Shown here: one piece after another, positions 25,696 through 34,367 of the stretch | Position numbering within the stretch: the stretch's first letter is position 1 | Layout of the letters: the number at the start of each line of letters is the position of its first letter | Assembly: GCA_900557165.1 (NCBI GenBank) | Contig: USRS01000009.1 | Coordinates: 1 to 39,439 of the forward strand | Source: an uncultured Clostridium sp. | GTDB taxonomy: Bacteria > Bacillota > Clostridia > Peptostreptococcales > Peptostreptococcaceae | Direction: 5' to 3' | DNA length: 39,439 nucleotides | The notes under the pieces: model-generated | What the model saw: only the letters and a program-made list of their open reading frames with translations | What the model was told of the DNA's origin: nothing | Database searches by the model: none | Program-made: the position numbers and the translations under genes

Positions 25696-26346
25696 TTGAA
25701 AAACAAAAGAAACTACTTACTTGTAGCTATAGCTATATTTATTGTAATAGGAATATTTTTTGTGGGGGAATATGGATGAAAGAAAATAAATGATAAAGAT
25801 AATAAAATTGATATGGACATAGATACAAATATAAACTTACCACAAGATCAAATAGAATTCATACAATCTTTAATTGGTTTAGAATCAAAAAATATGAAAA
25901 TATTAGACAATCCTTTAAGAATTGAAGGAGAATTTTACATACCAGAAGAAACCATATTAAGTTATACAAATCATTATCTAAAAGATTCAAATAATAAGGA
26001 TATAGAAAATATACAAGTTATAATTAATGAAAATAAGCTAACTGTAGGAGGTGAATATAAACTTTTTGCAGGTTTTAAAACGCCAATAGATATAGATATA
26101 GAACCTATATTGACTACTAATAAAAATTTAAAACTTAAATTAAAAGACATAAGAGTATTAAATTTAAGTTTACATGACGATATTATTGATGCTATAGCTA
26201 AAAGCTGGTTTTCACAACTAGATAATATTTCAGTAGATAAAGGTGATATTATAATAGATAAAAAATTTTTTAAAAATATAAATATAAAAAATATAGAAGT
26301 AAAAAAAGATCACTTAAAAATTGAATTAATTATTATGCTAAAATAA
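25696..26346 (+). pseudogene. Membrane-anchored lipid/solute-binding-like protein split by an in-frame TGA
   Basis: GGGGAGGTG, 5 bp upstream, points to TTG 25696 as start. The first 27 codons encode a membrane anchor (KNKRNYLLVAIAIFIVIGIF), then GEYG, then TGA at 25777-25779. The same frame continues without another stop to 26346. ATG 25813 has no ribosome site. The extracellular part (about 177 residues) has alternating strands such as NPLRIEGEFYIPEE and NKLTVGGEYKLFAG, reminiscent of DUF2140/YpmS- or DUF2993-like beta proteins, but I do not recognise the family. A TGG-to-TGA change would explain it (YGWKK). No GC-rich hairpin follows the TGA, so selenocysteine is unlikely. Confidence 0.65.
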
Positions 26347-26507
26347 AAAATCTGACTAAAAATCTACAATAGTTGTTTAAATAAGATTTATATAGGTATA
26401 TAATAATAAGAAAATATTTGTTAATAAATTATCACATCTAATCAAATCAGTCATCATTTCAAAAATATTAAATATAAATAAAGATTATTTTTAGGGGGAA
26501 TAGAAAA

Positions 26508-28409
26508 ATGGAGTGTAATAGTTGTAGAATGTGCAAAAGCGCAGATAAAAGATTAGAAAAATTTGTAGCTAGCAAGGAATTTGACACAGCATTTCATAGA
26601 ACTGAGACTCAAAAGCAAAAATGTGGATTTGGATTACAAGGGGTATGTTGTAGACTATGTTCAAATGGTCCATGTAGAGTAACGCCTAAATCACCAAAAG
26701 GAATTTGTGGAGCTGATGCAGATACTATAGTAGGTAGAAATTTTTTAAGAGCAGTAGCAGCTGGTTCAGCATGTTATATTCATGTTGTAGAAAATACAGC
26801 ATTAAATTTAAAACATGTGGGAGAAACAAAGGACATAATCAAAAGTGAAAGAGCTTTAAATCATTTAGCTCAAAAATTAGGAATAGAAGATGATGATAAA
26901 TATGAAAAATGTATCAAAGTGGCAGATGCTGTCTTAAATGATTTATACAAACCTAGATTTACAAAAATGGAACTTGTTGAAAAGATAGGCTATGAACCAA
27001 GGGTGAAAAAGTGGAAAGAATTAGGTATTATGCCTGGTGGTGCTAAGTCAGAAGTATTTGATGGAATAGTAAAATCATCAACAAATTTAAATTCTGACCC
27101 AGTGGATATGTTAATGAATTGTTTAACTCTTGGAATTTCAACAGGACTTTATGGATTAACACTTACAAACCTTATAAATGACATAATGCTAGGAGATCCA
27201 GTAATAAGAATGGCTCCCGTAGGATTTAGGGTAATTGACGAAGATTATATAAATATAATGATAACTGGACATCAACATTCCACATTCACATCATTCCAAG
27301 AAAAATTAAAAGAACCAGAAATAGTAGAACTTGCCAAGAGTGTAGGTGCAAAAGGATTTAGACTTGTAGGATGCACATGTGTAGGCCAAGACTTACAACT
27401 TAGAGGACAACATTATCAAGAAATATTTGCAGGTCATGCAGGGAATAACTTTACAAGTGAGGCAGTATTATCAACAGGAGCAATAGATATGGTAGTTTCA
27501 GAATTTAACTGTACTATACCAGGACTTGAACCAATAGCAGATAAATTAAAAGTTAAAATGATTTGCCTTGATGATGTGGCTAAAAAGAAAAATGCTGAAT
27601 ATATTTACTTAGACAGAGATAAGTATGATGAAATAGATAGAAAATTAATAAATGAAGCTATAAAGTCTTATAAAATTAGAAGAGGTGAAGTTGAAATAGA
27701 TATACCAAAAGACCATGGATATGATGAGTCTTTAACTGGTGTAAGTGAAAAGAATCTTAAAGAATTTTTAGGAGATTCATGGAAACCTTTAGTAGATTTA
27801 ATAGCTGATGGAACAATAAAAGGTGTAGCAGCCATAGTAGGATGTTCAAATATGACTGCTGGAGGACATGATGTTAATACTGTAGAATTAACTAAAGAAT
27901 TAATTAAAAGAGATATATTAGTTTTATCAGCAGGATGTTCAACAGGAGGACTTGAAAATGTAGGATTAATGTCACCAGGAGCAGAAGAATTAGCAGGCGA
28001 AAATTTAAAGGCCGTATGTAAAAAGCTTCAAATACCACCAGTATTAAATTTTGGACCATGTTTAGCTATAGGTAGACTTGAAATAGTAGCAACAGAGCTT
28101 GCTGCATATTTAGGAATAGATTTACCTCAATTACCACTTGTTTTATCAGCACCACAATGGCTAGAAGAACAAGCATTAGCTGATGGAGCATTTGGATTAG
28201 CCCTAGGACTTCCTCTACATTTAGCTCTACCACCATTTATAACAGGAAGCAAATTAGTTACAGAAGTTTTAACTGAAGGATTAAAAGATATAACTGGAGG
28301 TCATGTCATAGTAAATATAGATCCTAAATCAAGTGCAGATGAATTAGAATCAATAATAATTGATAGAAGAGCAAAACTTGGATTAAAGGAAGTGGAATCT
28401 TATGCATAG
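26508..28409 (+). CDS. cooS: Anaerobic Ni-Fe carbon monoxide dehydrogenase catalytic subunit
   Basis: CooS oxidises CO to CO2 with two electrons, or the reverse. The 633-residue length matches monofunctional CODH (about 630-640). The N-terminus holds the D- and B-cluster cysteines (CNSCRMCKSADK; CGFGLQGVCCRLCSNGPCRV; GICGAD). C-cluster ligands are present: His in ITGHQHSTF, and Cys in LVGCTCVGQDLQLRG, SEFNCTIPG, VGCSNMTAGG, SAGCSTGGLEN and FGPCLAIGR. All ligands expected of an active enzyme can be seen. AGGGGGA precedes ATG. It overlaps the ferredoxin-like gene by 8 bp. No acetyl-CoA synthase genes are adjacent. Confidence 0.96.
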   Translation: MECNSCRMCKSADKRLEKFVASKEFDTAFHRTETQKQKCGFGLQGVCCRLCSNGPCRVTPKSPKGICGADADTIVGRNFLRAVAAGSACYIHVVENTALNLKHVGETKDIIKSERALNHLAQKLGIEDDDKYEKCIKVADAVLNDLYKPRFTKMELVEKIGYEPRVKKWKELGIMPGGAKSEVFDGIVKSSTNLNSDPVDMLMNCLTLGISTGLYGLTLTNLINDIMLGDPVIRMAPVGFRVIDEDYINIMITGHQHSTFTSFQEKLKEPEIVELAKSVGAKGFRLVGCTCVGQDLQLRGQHYQEIFAGHAGNNFTSEAVLSTGAIDMVVSEFNCTIPGLEPIADKLKVKMICLDDVAKKKNAEYIYLDRDKYDEIDRKLINEAIKSYKIRRGEVEIDIPKDHGYDESLTGVSEKNLKEFLGDSWKPLVDLIADGTIKGVAAIVGCSNMTAGGHDVNTVELTKELIKRDILVLSAGCSTGGLENVGLMSPGAEELAGENLKAVCKKLQIPPVLNFGPCLAIGRLEIVATELAAYLGIDLPQLPLVLSAPQWLEEQALADGAFGLALGLPLHLALPPFITGSKLVTEVLTEGLKDITGGHVIVNIDPKSSADELESIIIDRRAKLGLKEVESYA

Positions 28410-28857
28410 AATTTTAATTGACAAAAATTTATGTGAAGGATGTAAAACTTGTGTACTTGCATGCATGATGAGAAATACTAAAGCTGAAAATCTATACACA
28501 ATAGATTTAAACAGTATAGATACAGAAAGTAAAAATCATATAGAGATGGATATAAATAATCATCCGGTACCAATTTTTTGTAGACATTGTGATGAGCCTG
28601 AATGTGTAATAACTTGCATGAGTGGAGCTATGAGTAAAGATGAAAAAACAGGGATAGTATCTTATGATGAAGATAAATGTGGTTCTTGTTTTATGTGTGT
28701 AATGTCATGTCCTTATGGATTATTAAAAGCAGATGATAGAACAAAATCTAAAATATTAAAATGTGATTTATGTAAAGATGAAGAAACTCCTAGATGTGTA
28801 AAAATGTGTCCTACAGGTGCAATTAAGATACAAAAGGAGGATGTTTATGCTAGATAA
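28402..28857 (+). CDS. CooF-like four-cluster ferredoxin of the CODH operon
   Basis: The 151-residue polyferredoxin has four 4Fe-4S cysteine sets: CEGCKTCVLAC, CRHCDEPECVITC, CGSCFMCVMSCPYG and CDLCKDEETPRCVKMCPTGA. It resembles CooF/HycB-type electron carriers and would take electrons from CooS and pass them to the FAD protein encoded next. Its start lies within the end of cooS and its end overlaps the next gene, so the three are translationally coupled. Confidence 0.9.
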   Translation: MHRILIDKNLCEGCKTCVLACMMRNTKAENLYTIDLNSIDTESKNHIEMDINNHPVPIFCRHCDEPECVITCMSGAMSKDEKTGIVSYDEDKCGSCFMCVMSCPYGLLKADDRTKSKILKCDLCKDEETPRCVKMCPTGAIKIQKEDVYAR

Positions 28858-30148
28858 ATTATTTAATAAATTATCTTCTAGAAGAGATGATAAATATATA
28901 GAAATAAAAAATACTCCAAAGAAATATGTGATTATAGGTGCAAGTGCAGCAGGTATAAATGCAGGTAAAGTTTTAAGGAAACTAGATCCAAATAGTAATA
29001 TTACAATAATATCTAAAGATAATAAAATATATTCTCGTTGTATGTTACATCATATTATTTCAAATCATAGAAGTGTGGATAGTATTAATTTTGTAGATGT
29101 AGATTTCATGGATAAAAACAATATAATTTGGATAAAAAATACTATAGCAAAAAGTATAGATACAAAAAATAAAGTTGTTAACTTAGAAGATGAAAGTATA
29201 AAATATGATAAATTACTGATTGCAACAGGTGCCAAATCATTTATACCTCCAATAAAAAATATAAAAGAAGGCAATAATATTTATTCACTTAGAGACATTG
29301 AAGATGTGTTTTATATAAAAGAAAAAATTAAAAAATCTAAAAAGGTAGCTATAATAGGAGCTGGTCTTATAGGTATAGATGTATTGACATCCTTATTAGA
29401 AATAAATAATTTAGAAGTATCTTTAATTTATCCAAATGACTATATATTAGATTTACAACTAGATGAGTATTCAGCTAAAATTTATGAAAGAAAGTTTATA
29501 GAACGTGGTGCAAAACTATATTCTTCTTTGCCGGTAAATCAAATAATATTAGATGATAATAAAAATGTAAAAGGTGTTGAATTAGGAGATAACAGCATAG
29601 TAAAATGTGATTTATTAATAGTGGCAACAGGAGTTAGACCTAATACAGAAATTCTTAGAAATACTGATATAGAAGAAAATAGAGGAATTGTCATAAATAA
29701 TAAATGTGAAACAAGTGCAAAAGAAATATATGCAGCTGGAGATGTAGTTGGTAAAAATGCAATTTGGCCACTTGCTGTAAAACAAGGAATTGTTGCAGCT
29801 TATAATATGGCAGGGATAGAGAAAATGCTTGATGATGATTTTAATTTTAAAAATAGTATGAATTTTGCTGGAATACCTACAGTATCATTAGGACAATCAA
29901 TAGCCCCGGATGATACTTATGATGTATTTACTAGATGCGATAAAGATGGATATAAAAAATTTATTATAAAAGACAATGTAATAAGAGGATTTATAGCTCA
30001 AGGAGATATATCTTATGTTGGACCTATAACTTACTTAATAAAACATAAAGTAGAAATACCAAATTTGATAGAAAGGGTATTTGATTTAGGGTATGCAGAC
30101 TTCTTTTTAATGAAAGAAAATGGAGAATTTGAATATAATATTAAATAA
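28847..30148 (+). CDS. FAD/NAD-dependent oxidoreductase of the CODH operon
   Basis: The 433-residue pyridine-nucleotide-disulfide-type oxidoreductase has the FAD fold YVIIGASAAGINAGKVL at residues about 22-38, an NAD fold VAIIGAGLIGIDVL near 165, and the FAD-binding IYAAGDVVG near 295. Start ATG 28847 is chosen because AAAGGAGGA lies 7 bp upstream; the in-frame ATG at 28817 has none. CooS-CooF-FAD/NAD oxidoreductase trios are known in clostridia and are thought to couple CO oxidation to NAD(P)+ reduction, or to protect against CO or oxygen. Confidence 0.9.
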   Translation: MLDKLFNKLSSRRDDKYIEIKNTPKKYVIIGASAAGINAGKVLRKLDPNSNITIISKDNKIYSRCMLHHIISNHRSVDSINFVDVDFMDKNNIIWIKNTIAKSIDTKNKVVNLEDESIKYDKLLIATGAKSFIPPIKNIKEGNNIYSLRDIEDVFYIKEKIKKSKKVAIIGAGLIGIDVLTSLLEINNLEVSLIYPNDYILDLQLDEYSAKIYERKFIERGAKLYSSLPVNQIILDDNKNVKGVELGDNSIVKCDLLIVATGVRPNTEILRNTDIEENRGIVINNKCETSAKEIYAAGDVVGKNAIWPLAVKQGIVAAYNMAGIEKMLDDDFNFKNSMNFAGIPTVSLGQSIAPDDTYDVFTRCDKDGYKKFIIKDNVIRGFIAQGDISYVGPITYLIKHKVEIPNLIERVFDLGYADFFLMKENGEFEYNIK

Positions 30149-30174
30149 GCTTAAAGACTTTAATTATAAATATA

Positions 30175-30203
30175 TTGAAAGAAAAGTTAAAAATAGGTAA
30201 AAT
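30175..30203 (+). promoter_or_regulatory. Promoter of the purine nucleoside phosphorylase gene
   Basis: TTGAAA (30175-30180) and TAAAAT (30198-30203) are 17 bp apart, about 50 bp before the start codon. Confidence 0.6.
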
Positions 30204-30253
30204 AGACTTATAAAAAATAATATTATTTTAATATGGACATATGAGGTGAAATC

Positions 30254-31075
30254 ATGAAAGATTTATACAATAAAATAGAAGAATCTGCAAATTATATAAA
30301 ATCAAAAATAAATATAAGTCCATCAATAGGATTAATACTAGGATCAGGACTTGGTGTATTAGCAGATGAAATAGAAAATCCTATAAAAATAAAATACGAT
30401 GAAATACCAAATTTCCCTGTATCAACAGTACAAGGTCATGCAGGACAACTTGTAATAGGTAAATTACAAGGGAAAAATGTTATAGCAATGCAAGGAAGAT
30501 TCCATTACTATGAAGGGTATTCAATGGAAATGATAACTTTCCCAGTAAGAGTTATGAAATCATTAGGAGTAGAAACTATTTTTGTAACTAATGCAGCAGG
30601 TGGAGCAAATAGAGATTTTAAACCAGGAGATTTAATGATAATAACAGATCATATAAATCTTTCAGGAAATAATCCTTTAATAGGACCAAATGACAATAGA
30701 ATAGGAACTAGATTCCCTGATATGTCAGCTGCTTATACAAAGGAATATATTGAGCTTGCGAGAAAATGTGCTAATAAATTAAATATAAAAGTTCAAGAAG
30801 GGGTTTATGCATTCTTCTCAGGGCCAACTTATGAGACTCCAGCAGAAGTAAGAATGGCGAAAATTTTAGGTGCAGATGCAGTGGGAATGTCAACTGCTCC
30901 AGAAGTTATAGTTGCATCACACAGCAAACTTAAAGTTGTGGGAATATCTTGTATAACAAATATGGCAGCAGGAATACTTGATCAACCGCTAGATCATGAA
31001 GAAGTAATAGAAACTACTCAAAAAGTTCAAAATGAATTTTTAAGTTTAGTAAAAATGATAGTAAGTGAATTATAA
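30254..31075 (+). CDS. Purine nucleoside phosphorylase (trimeric, inosine/guanosine type)
   Basis: It cleaves purine nucleosides with phosphate to free base and ribose-1-phosphate. The 273-residue length suits the PunA/PNP-I family. Motifs seen: LILGSGLGVLAD (phosphate loop), VQGHAGQLVIGKL, MQGRFHYYEGYSM, VTNAAGGANRDFKPGD, YAFFSGPTYETPAEVRM and the purine-site region ADAVGMSTAPEVIVASH. GAGGTG lies upstream. It could work with the extracellular nucleotidase and the NupC-type transporter in this window to salvage nucleosides. Confidence 0.95.
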   Translation: MKDLYNKIEESANYIKSKINISPSIGLILGSGLGVLADEIENPIKIKYDEIPNFPVSTVQGHAGQLVIGKLQGKNVIAMQGRFHYYEGYSMEMITFPVRVMKSLGVETIFVTNAAGGANRDFKPGDLMIITDHINLSGNNPLIGPNDNRIGTRFPDMSAAYTKEYIELARKCANKLNIKVQEGVYAFFSGPTYETPAEVRMAKILGADAVGMSTAPEVIVASHSKLKVVGISCITNMAAGILDQPLDHEEVIETTQKVQNEFLSLVKMIVSEL

Positions 31076-31101
31076 AAAAATTATTGGTTAATATAATAGT
31101 A

Positions 31102-31277
31102 ATAGTTGATTAAAGACCAACTATATTTCAAACTAACTATGCAAAAGCTAGAATTTCTAACCTTTTGGTAGTACTATATGGTTTGAAAAATATAAGTCAA
31201 AAGCTTAGGCTATCACCTATGTCTTTTGCGAAAAGCTCTAGATTTGATAGTGTATCTTCAGTCTAGAGCTTTTTAAA
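31102..31277 (+). ncRNA. Unrecognised structured RNA (sRNA or riboswitch-like leader) ending in a terminator
   Basis: A possible -10 (TATAAT, 31092-31097) precedes it. Hairpin 1 is ATAGTTG/CAACTAT (31102-31108/31118-31124). TTTCAAAC (31126-31133) pairs with GTTTGAAA (31181-31188) and encloses CAAAAG/CTTTTG (31142-31147/31162-31167), extended by ACTA/TAGT. A further hairpin is CAAAAG/CTTTTG (31198-31203/31223-31228) with inner TAGG/CCTA. The RNA ends in a 12-bp terminator, AAAAGCTCTAGA (31231-31242) with TCTAGAGCTTTT (31262-31273). It fits no riboswitch I know, including THF, purine, T-box, c-di-GMP-I/II and ZTP. It may attenuate the 43-aa ORF and genes after it, or be a free RNA of about 175 nt. 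Confidence 0.6.
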
Positions 31278-31307
31278 TTGTAAAAATTTTAACCAAGGAG
31301 TTTAATT

Positions 31308-31439
31308 ATGACTGACAAAAAAGATAATGTTTTAGATGTTTTTCAAGTTAAATTACTTGAAAATTACGACATAGATGATTATTTGGCAACTGTACCTAGA
31401 GATTATGATAAAAAAATGGAAACAAGATTGTATCTTTAA
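31308..31439 (+). CDS. Small unknown protein, 43 residues
   Basis: AAGGAG (31295-31300) lies 7 bp before the ATG, which makes translation likely. The acidic peptide begins TDKKDNVLDVFQVKLLENYD and ends KKMETRLYL; it has no membrane segment, Cys pair or repeat. It starts 30 bp after the terminator of the structured RNA and ends 20 bp before the TIM-barrel gene, so all may be read from one transcript when the terminator is passed. Not recognised. Confidence 0.6.
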   Translation: MTDKKDNVLDVFQVKLLENYDIDDYLATVPRDYDKKMETRLYL

Positions 31440-31459
31440 TATTTATAAGGGGAATAAAA

Positions 31460-32209
31460 ATGAGAATAGGAATATCTGCACTAACTTTTAATTTAAAAGA
31501 AGCTTTAAAGATATGTGAAAATAATAAAGAAATAAATCACATAGAAATAGGTATAGATAATATAAATGATTGTGAAGAAGTAAAAAAATATGAGAAAGAA
31601 ATAAAAAAACTTAATTTAACTATAGGAATACATCTTCCTATGGAATTAAATTCTTGTGAAAATATTGAATTTATAAGGAATAAATGGACCCAGTATATTA
31701 TTACTTTAGATGAAAAATTAAGTTTTCTACAAACTTCATATTATAATATGCATTTAGGATATGTTATGGCTAATAGACTTACAAAAAATAAATTAAAATA
31801 TTTAGATAATACAATAAAATTTTTTGATAAATTATATGATGAGAAAAAACTGCCTATTACAATAGAAAATACATATACAAAAGGGGGAGATTTCTTCAAT
31901 ATGGGAACAGAAGTTGAAGATTTTATTTATATTTTTAAAAAGCATAAAAATTTAAATTTTTGCTATGATACGGGCCATGATTTAATTTGTAAAAGTAATT
32001 ATGATTTAATAAAAAATAAAATAAAAATAGTTCATCTCAGTGATAATAATAAAAGAGAAGATGAACACCTAGGTATTTTAAAGGGGAAATTAACTACTGA
32101 AGATTTAAAATATATTTTGAATATAAATCCAGAGTTTTTAGTATTAGAAATGAAATTTAATGACATAAATGAATCTTTGCAAATCTTAAAACAAAACTAT
32201 CTTAAATAA
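31460..32209 (+). CDS. Sugar phosphate isomerase/epimerase-like TIM-barrel protein
   Basis: A 249-residue AP-endonuclease-2-like TIM barrel. Strand ends carry likely metal ligands: HIEIGID near residue 30, GIHLPMEL near 60, MHLGYV near 97, ITIENTYT near 134, CYDTGHD near 172, VHLSDNN near 195 and LVLEMKF near 235. The Glu, Asp-His, His and Glu pattern resembles xylose-isomerase-like and endonuclease IV-like enzymes. Endonuclease IV itself is longer and has more ligands. The substrate is not known. AGGGGA precedes the ATG. Confidence 0.75.
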   Translation: MRIGISALTFNLKEALKICENNKEINHIEIGIDNINDCEEVKKYEKEIKKLNLTIGIHLPMELNSCENIEFIRNKWTQYIITLDEKLSFLQTSYYNMHLGYVMANRLTKNKLKYLDNTIKFFDKLYDEKKLPITIENTYTKGGDFFNMGTEVEDFIYIFKKHKNLNFCYDTGHDLICKSNYDLIKNKIKIVHLSDNNKREDEHLGILKGKLTTEDLKYILNINPEFLVLEMKFNDINESLQILKQNYLK

Positions 32210-32223
32210 AATATTTCATATTA

Positions 32224-32264
32224 TTGACAAAAATAAAACACAAAGATACTCTTACTCCTAGGAG
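32224..32264 (+). promoter_or_regulatory. Possible promoter and palindrome over the ribosome site before the nucleotidyltransferase gene
   Basis: TTGACA (32224-32229) stands 17 bp before TACTCT (32247-32252), a weak -10. The ribosome site lies in a perfect palindrome, CTCCTAGGAG (32255-32264), which may be a protein-binding site or a translation block. Tentative. Confidence 0.35.
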
Positions 32265-32270
32265 GGTAAA

Positions 32271-32939
32271 ATGGAGAACAATACTTATAACGTATTTACA
32301 AATGTGATTAAAAATCTAAAAAAAAATAAAAATATAAAATCAATTATCCATGTAGGCTCAAGTAAAAATAAAATAACTAAAAATAATTGCAAGGTAAATG
32401 ATATTGATTTATTTATAATAGTTGAAAATCAAAATATAGATCAAATTAGAAAAATTGAAACAATAAACAATGTGGAATTTGATTTTAATTATATTTCCAT
32501 TGAAGGAAGTTATAGATTTATTGAAAATAAGACATATTTTTTTCTGGAGATAAAAGATGGAAATATATTATACGATAAAAATAATATAGGAAGAGGAATT
32601 TTGTCTTTATGTGAAGAAAAATATAAAGAAGGTCCAAATAAGATTCCCTTAAAAGATAAAAAATTTAAAATTAACCAATTGATTTCAGATATTTCTAGAT
32701 TAAAAAATAAATATGAATATGATGAATTTGAATATGATTTTTTGATTTATATGTATTTAAGTAAAATAATAAAAACTTATTATCTTGTTAATGATTTATG
32801 GATACCAAAAGATAAAAAGTTGATTAAATCATTAAAAAATCAAGATATTAAACTATACAAATTAGTTAGTAATGTAAAAAATGATAATAAATATGAAAAA
32901 ATATTAAAAGTAACAGAGTATGCTTTTGGTAGTTTATAA
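32271..32939 (+). CDS. Nucleotidyltransferase-domain protein ahead of the folate genes
   Basis: The 222-residue protein has a Pol-beta-like nucleotidyltransferase start: [12 protein letters not shown], then [10 protein letters not shown] with the paired acidic residues, and later VEFDFNYIS for the third carboxylate. The remainder is helical ([28 protein letters not shown]), as in DUF4037 or aminoglycoside-adenylyltransferase-like proteins. It ends 13 bp before folE, so it is probably co-transcribed with the folate genes. Its substrate is unknown. Confidence 0.65.
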   Translation: MENNTYNVFTNVIKNLKKNKNIKSIIHVGSSKNKITKNNCKVNDIDLFIIVENQNIDQIRKIETINNVEFDFNYISIEGSYRFIENKTYFFLEIKDGNILYDKNNIGRGILSLCEEKYKEGPNKIPLKDKKFKINQLISDISRLKNKYEYDEFEYDFLIYMYLSKIIKTYYLVNDLWIPKDKKLIKSLKNQDIKLYKLVSNVKNDNKYEKILKVTEYAFGSL

Positions 32940-32952
32940 TGGGGAGGAAGAA

Positions 32953-33540
32953 ATGAGTAATTTTGGGAAAAAAACAATTGATAAAGTAGCTATAGAAAAG
33001 GCAGTTAGAGAAATTTTAATAGCTATTGGTGAAGATCCAGATAGAGAAGGATTAAAAGGAACACCAGATAGGGTAGCTAGAATGTATGAAGAAATTTTTA
33101 GTGGACTTCATCAAGATCCAAGAGAACATTTAAAAGTATTATTTAAAAATGAAAATCATGAAGAGATGGTTGTTGTAAAAGATATACCATTCTATTCTAG
33201 TTGTGAACATCACTTAGTTCCTTTCTTTGGGAAAGCTCATGTTGTTTATGTACCAAAGGATGGAAGACTTACAGGCTTATCTAAATTAGCAAGGGTAATA
33301 GAAACCTTTGCAAAAAGACCGCAATTGCAAGAAAGAATTACAAAAGAAACAGCAAATATTATTATGGAAGAATTACAACCTTATGGAGTAATGGTTGTAG
33401 TAGAAGCTGAACATATGTGCATGACTATGCGTGGTGTAAAAAAACCAGGTAGTAAAACAGTAACATCAGCAGTAAGGGGAATTTTTGAAACAGATTCACT
33501 GGCTAGAAGTGAAGCTATGAGCTTAATAAAATTAGGATAA
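32953..33540 (+). CDS. folE: GTP cyclohydrolase I
   Basis: FolE converts GTP to dihydroneopterin triphosphate, the first step of folate synthesis. The 195-residue protein has the zinc site [14 protein letters not shown] and the second Cys in [19 protein letters not shown], plus TPDRVARMY and the [27 protein letters not shown] core. ATG 32953 is chosen because GGGGAGG sits 6 bp upstream; the frame is open further, to 32920. Type IA, Zn-dependent. Confidence 0.96.
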   Translation: MSNFGKKTIDKVAIEKAVREILIAIGEDPDREGLKGTPDRVARMYEEIFSGLHQDPREHLKVLFKNENHEEMVVVKDIPFYSSCEHHLVPFFGKAHVVYVPKDGRLTGLSKLARVIETFAKRPQLQERITKETANIIMEELQPYGVMVVVEAEHMCMTMRGVKKPGSKTVTSAVRGIFETDSLARSEAMSLIKLG

Positions 33541-33573
33541 ATTATTAATATTTATAAATTAGGGAGAAAATCT

Positions 33574-34365
33574 ATGTTTAAATATGGACAAAAAACATAT
33601 ATAATGGGAATTTTAAATGTAACTCCAGATAGTTTTTCTGATGGAGGAAGTTACACTGATGTAGATGTTGCAGTTGAACATGCTAAGGAAATGATAAAAG
33701 AAGGTGCAGATATAATAGATGTTGGAGGGGAATCTACAAGACCAGGTCATAAATTTGTATCTTCAGAAGAAGAAATAAAAAGAATAGTACCTGTAATTAA
33801 AAATTTAAAAAAAGAAGTACATATACCTTTATCTATAGATACTTATAAAGCTGATGTGGCAGAAGAAGCATTAAAACTAGGTGTAGATATGGTAAATGAT
33901 GTTTGGGGACTTACTTATGATGGTAATATGGCAGATGTTATAGGAAAATACAATGCATCTGTTTGTATTATGCATAATCAAGAAAACACTGAATATGACA
34001 AAGATATAATTGAAAGTATAAAAGAATTTTTACAAAATAGCATAGATAAAGCTTTAAATGCAGGTGTCAAAAAAGAAAATATAGTTTTAGACCCCGGTAT
34101 AGGTTTTGGAAAAACTTTTGAACAAAATTTAGAAGTTTTAAAAAGATTAAATGAATTACAAGATTTAGGCTATCCTATTTTACTTGGAACTTCTAGAAAA
34201 TCAGTGCTTGGAAATATTGTAGGAGGTGAACCTAAGGAGAGAGTTGAAGCAACAGTAGCTACTACAGTATCTGGAATAAGAGATGGTGTTGATATAGTTA
34301 GAGTTCATGATGTTAAAGAAAATATACAAGCTGCCAAAGTTGCAGATAAATTATACAGAGGTTAA
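33574..34365 (+). CDS. folP: Dihydropteroate synthase
   Basis: FolP joins pterin pyrophosphate with p-aminobenzoate and is the sulfonamide target. The 263-residue TIM barrel shows MGILNVTPDSFSDGG (loop 1), DIIDVGGESTRPG (loop 2), LSIDTYKADVAEEAL, NDVWGL, LDPGIGFGKTFEQN, LLGTSRKSVLG and VRVHDVKEN. All substrate-binding signatures are present and nothing looks like a resistance insertion. AGGGAGA precedes ATG. It ends 2 bp before folB. Confidence 0.96.
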   Translation: MFKYGQKTYIMGILNVTPDSFSDGGSYTDVDVAVEHAKEMIKEGADIIDVGGESTRPGHKFVSSEEEIKRIVPVIKNLKKEVHIPLSIDTYKADVAEEALKLGVDMVNDVWGLTYDGNMADVIGKYNASVCIMHNQENTEYDKDIIESIKEFLQNSIDKALNAGVKKENIVLDPGIGFGKTFEQNLEVLKRLNELQDLGYPILLGTSRKSVLGNIVGGEPKERVEATVATTVSGIRDGVDIVRVHDVKENIQAAKVADKLYRG

Positions 34366-34367
34366 AT

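Noticed and set aside
25777..25830. Selenocysteine reading of the TGA at 25777
   Set aside because: The 50 bases after the TGA are almost all A/T with no stable stem-loop, and the protein is not a redox type. Trp-to-stop mutation is simpler.
31139..31171. Ten-codon leader peptide (ATG...TAG) inside the structured RNA
   Set aside because: No ribosome site precedes it and its codons lie inside the paired arms of the CAAAAG/CTTTTG hairpin; probably chance.
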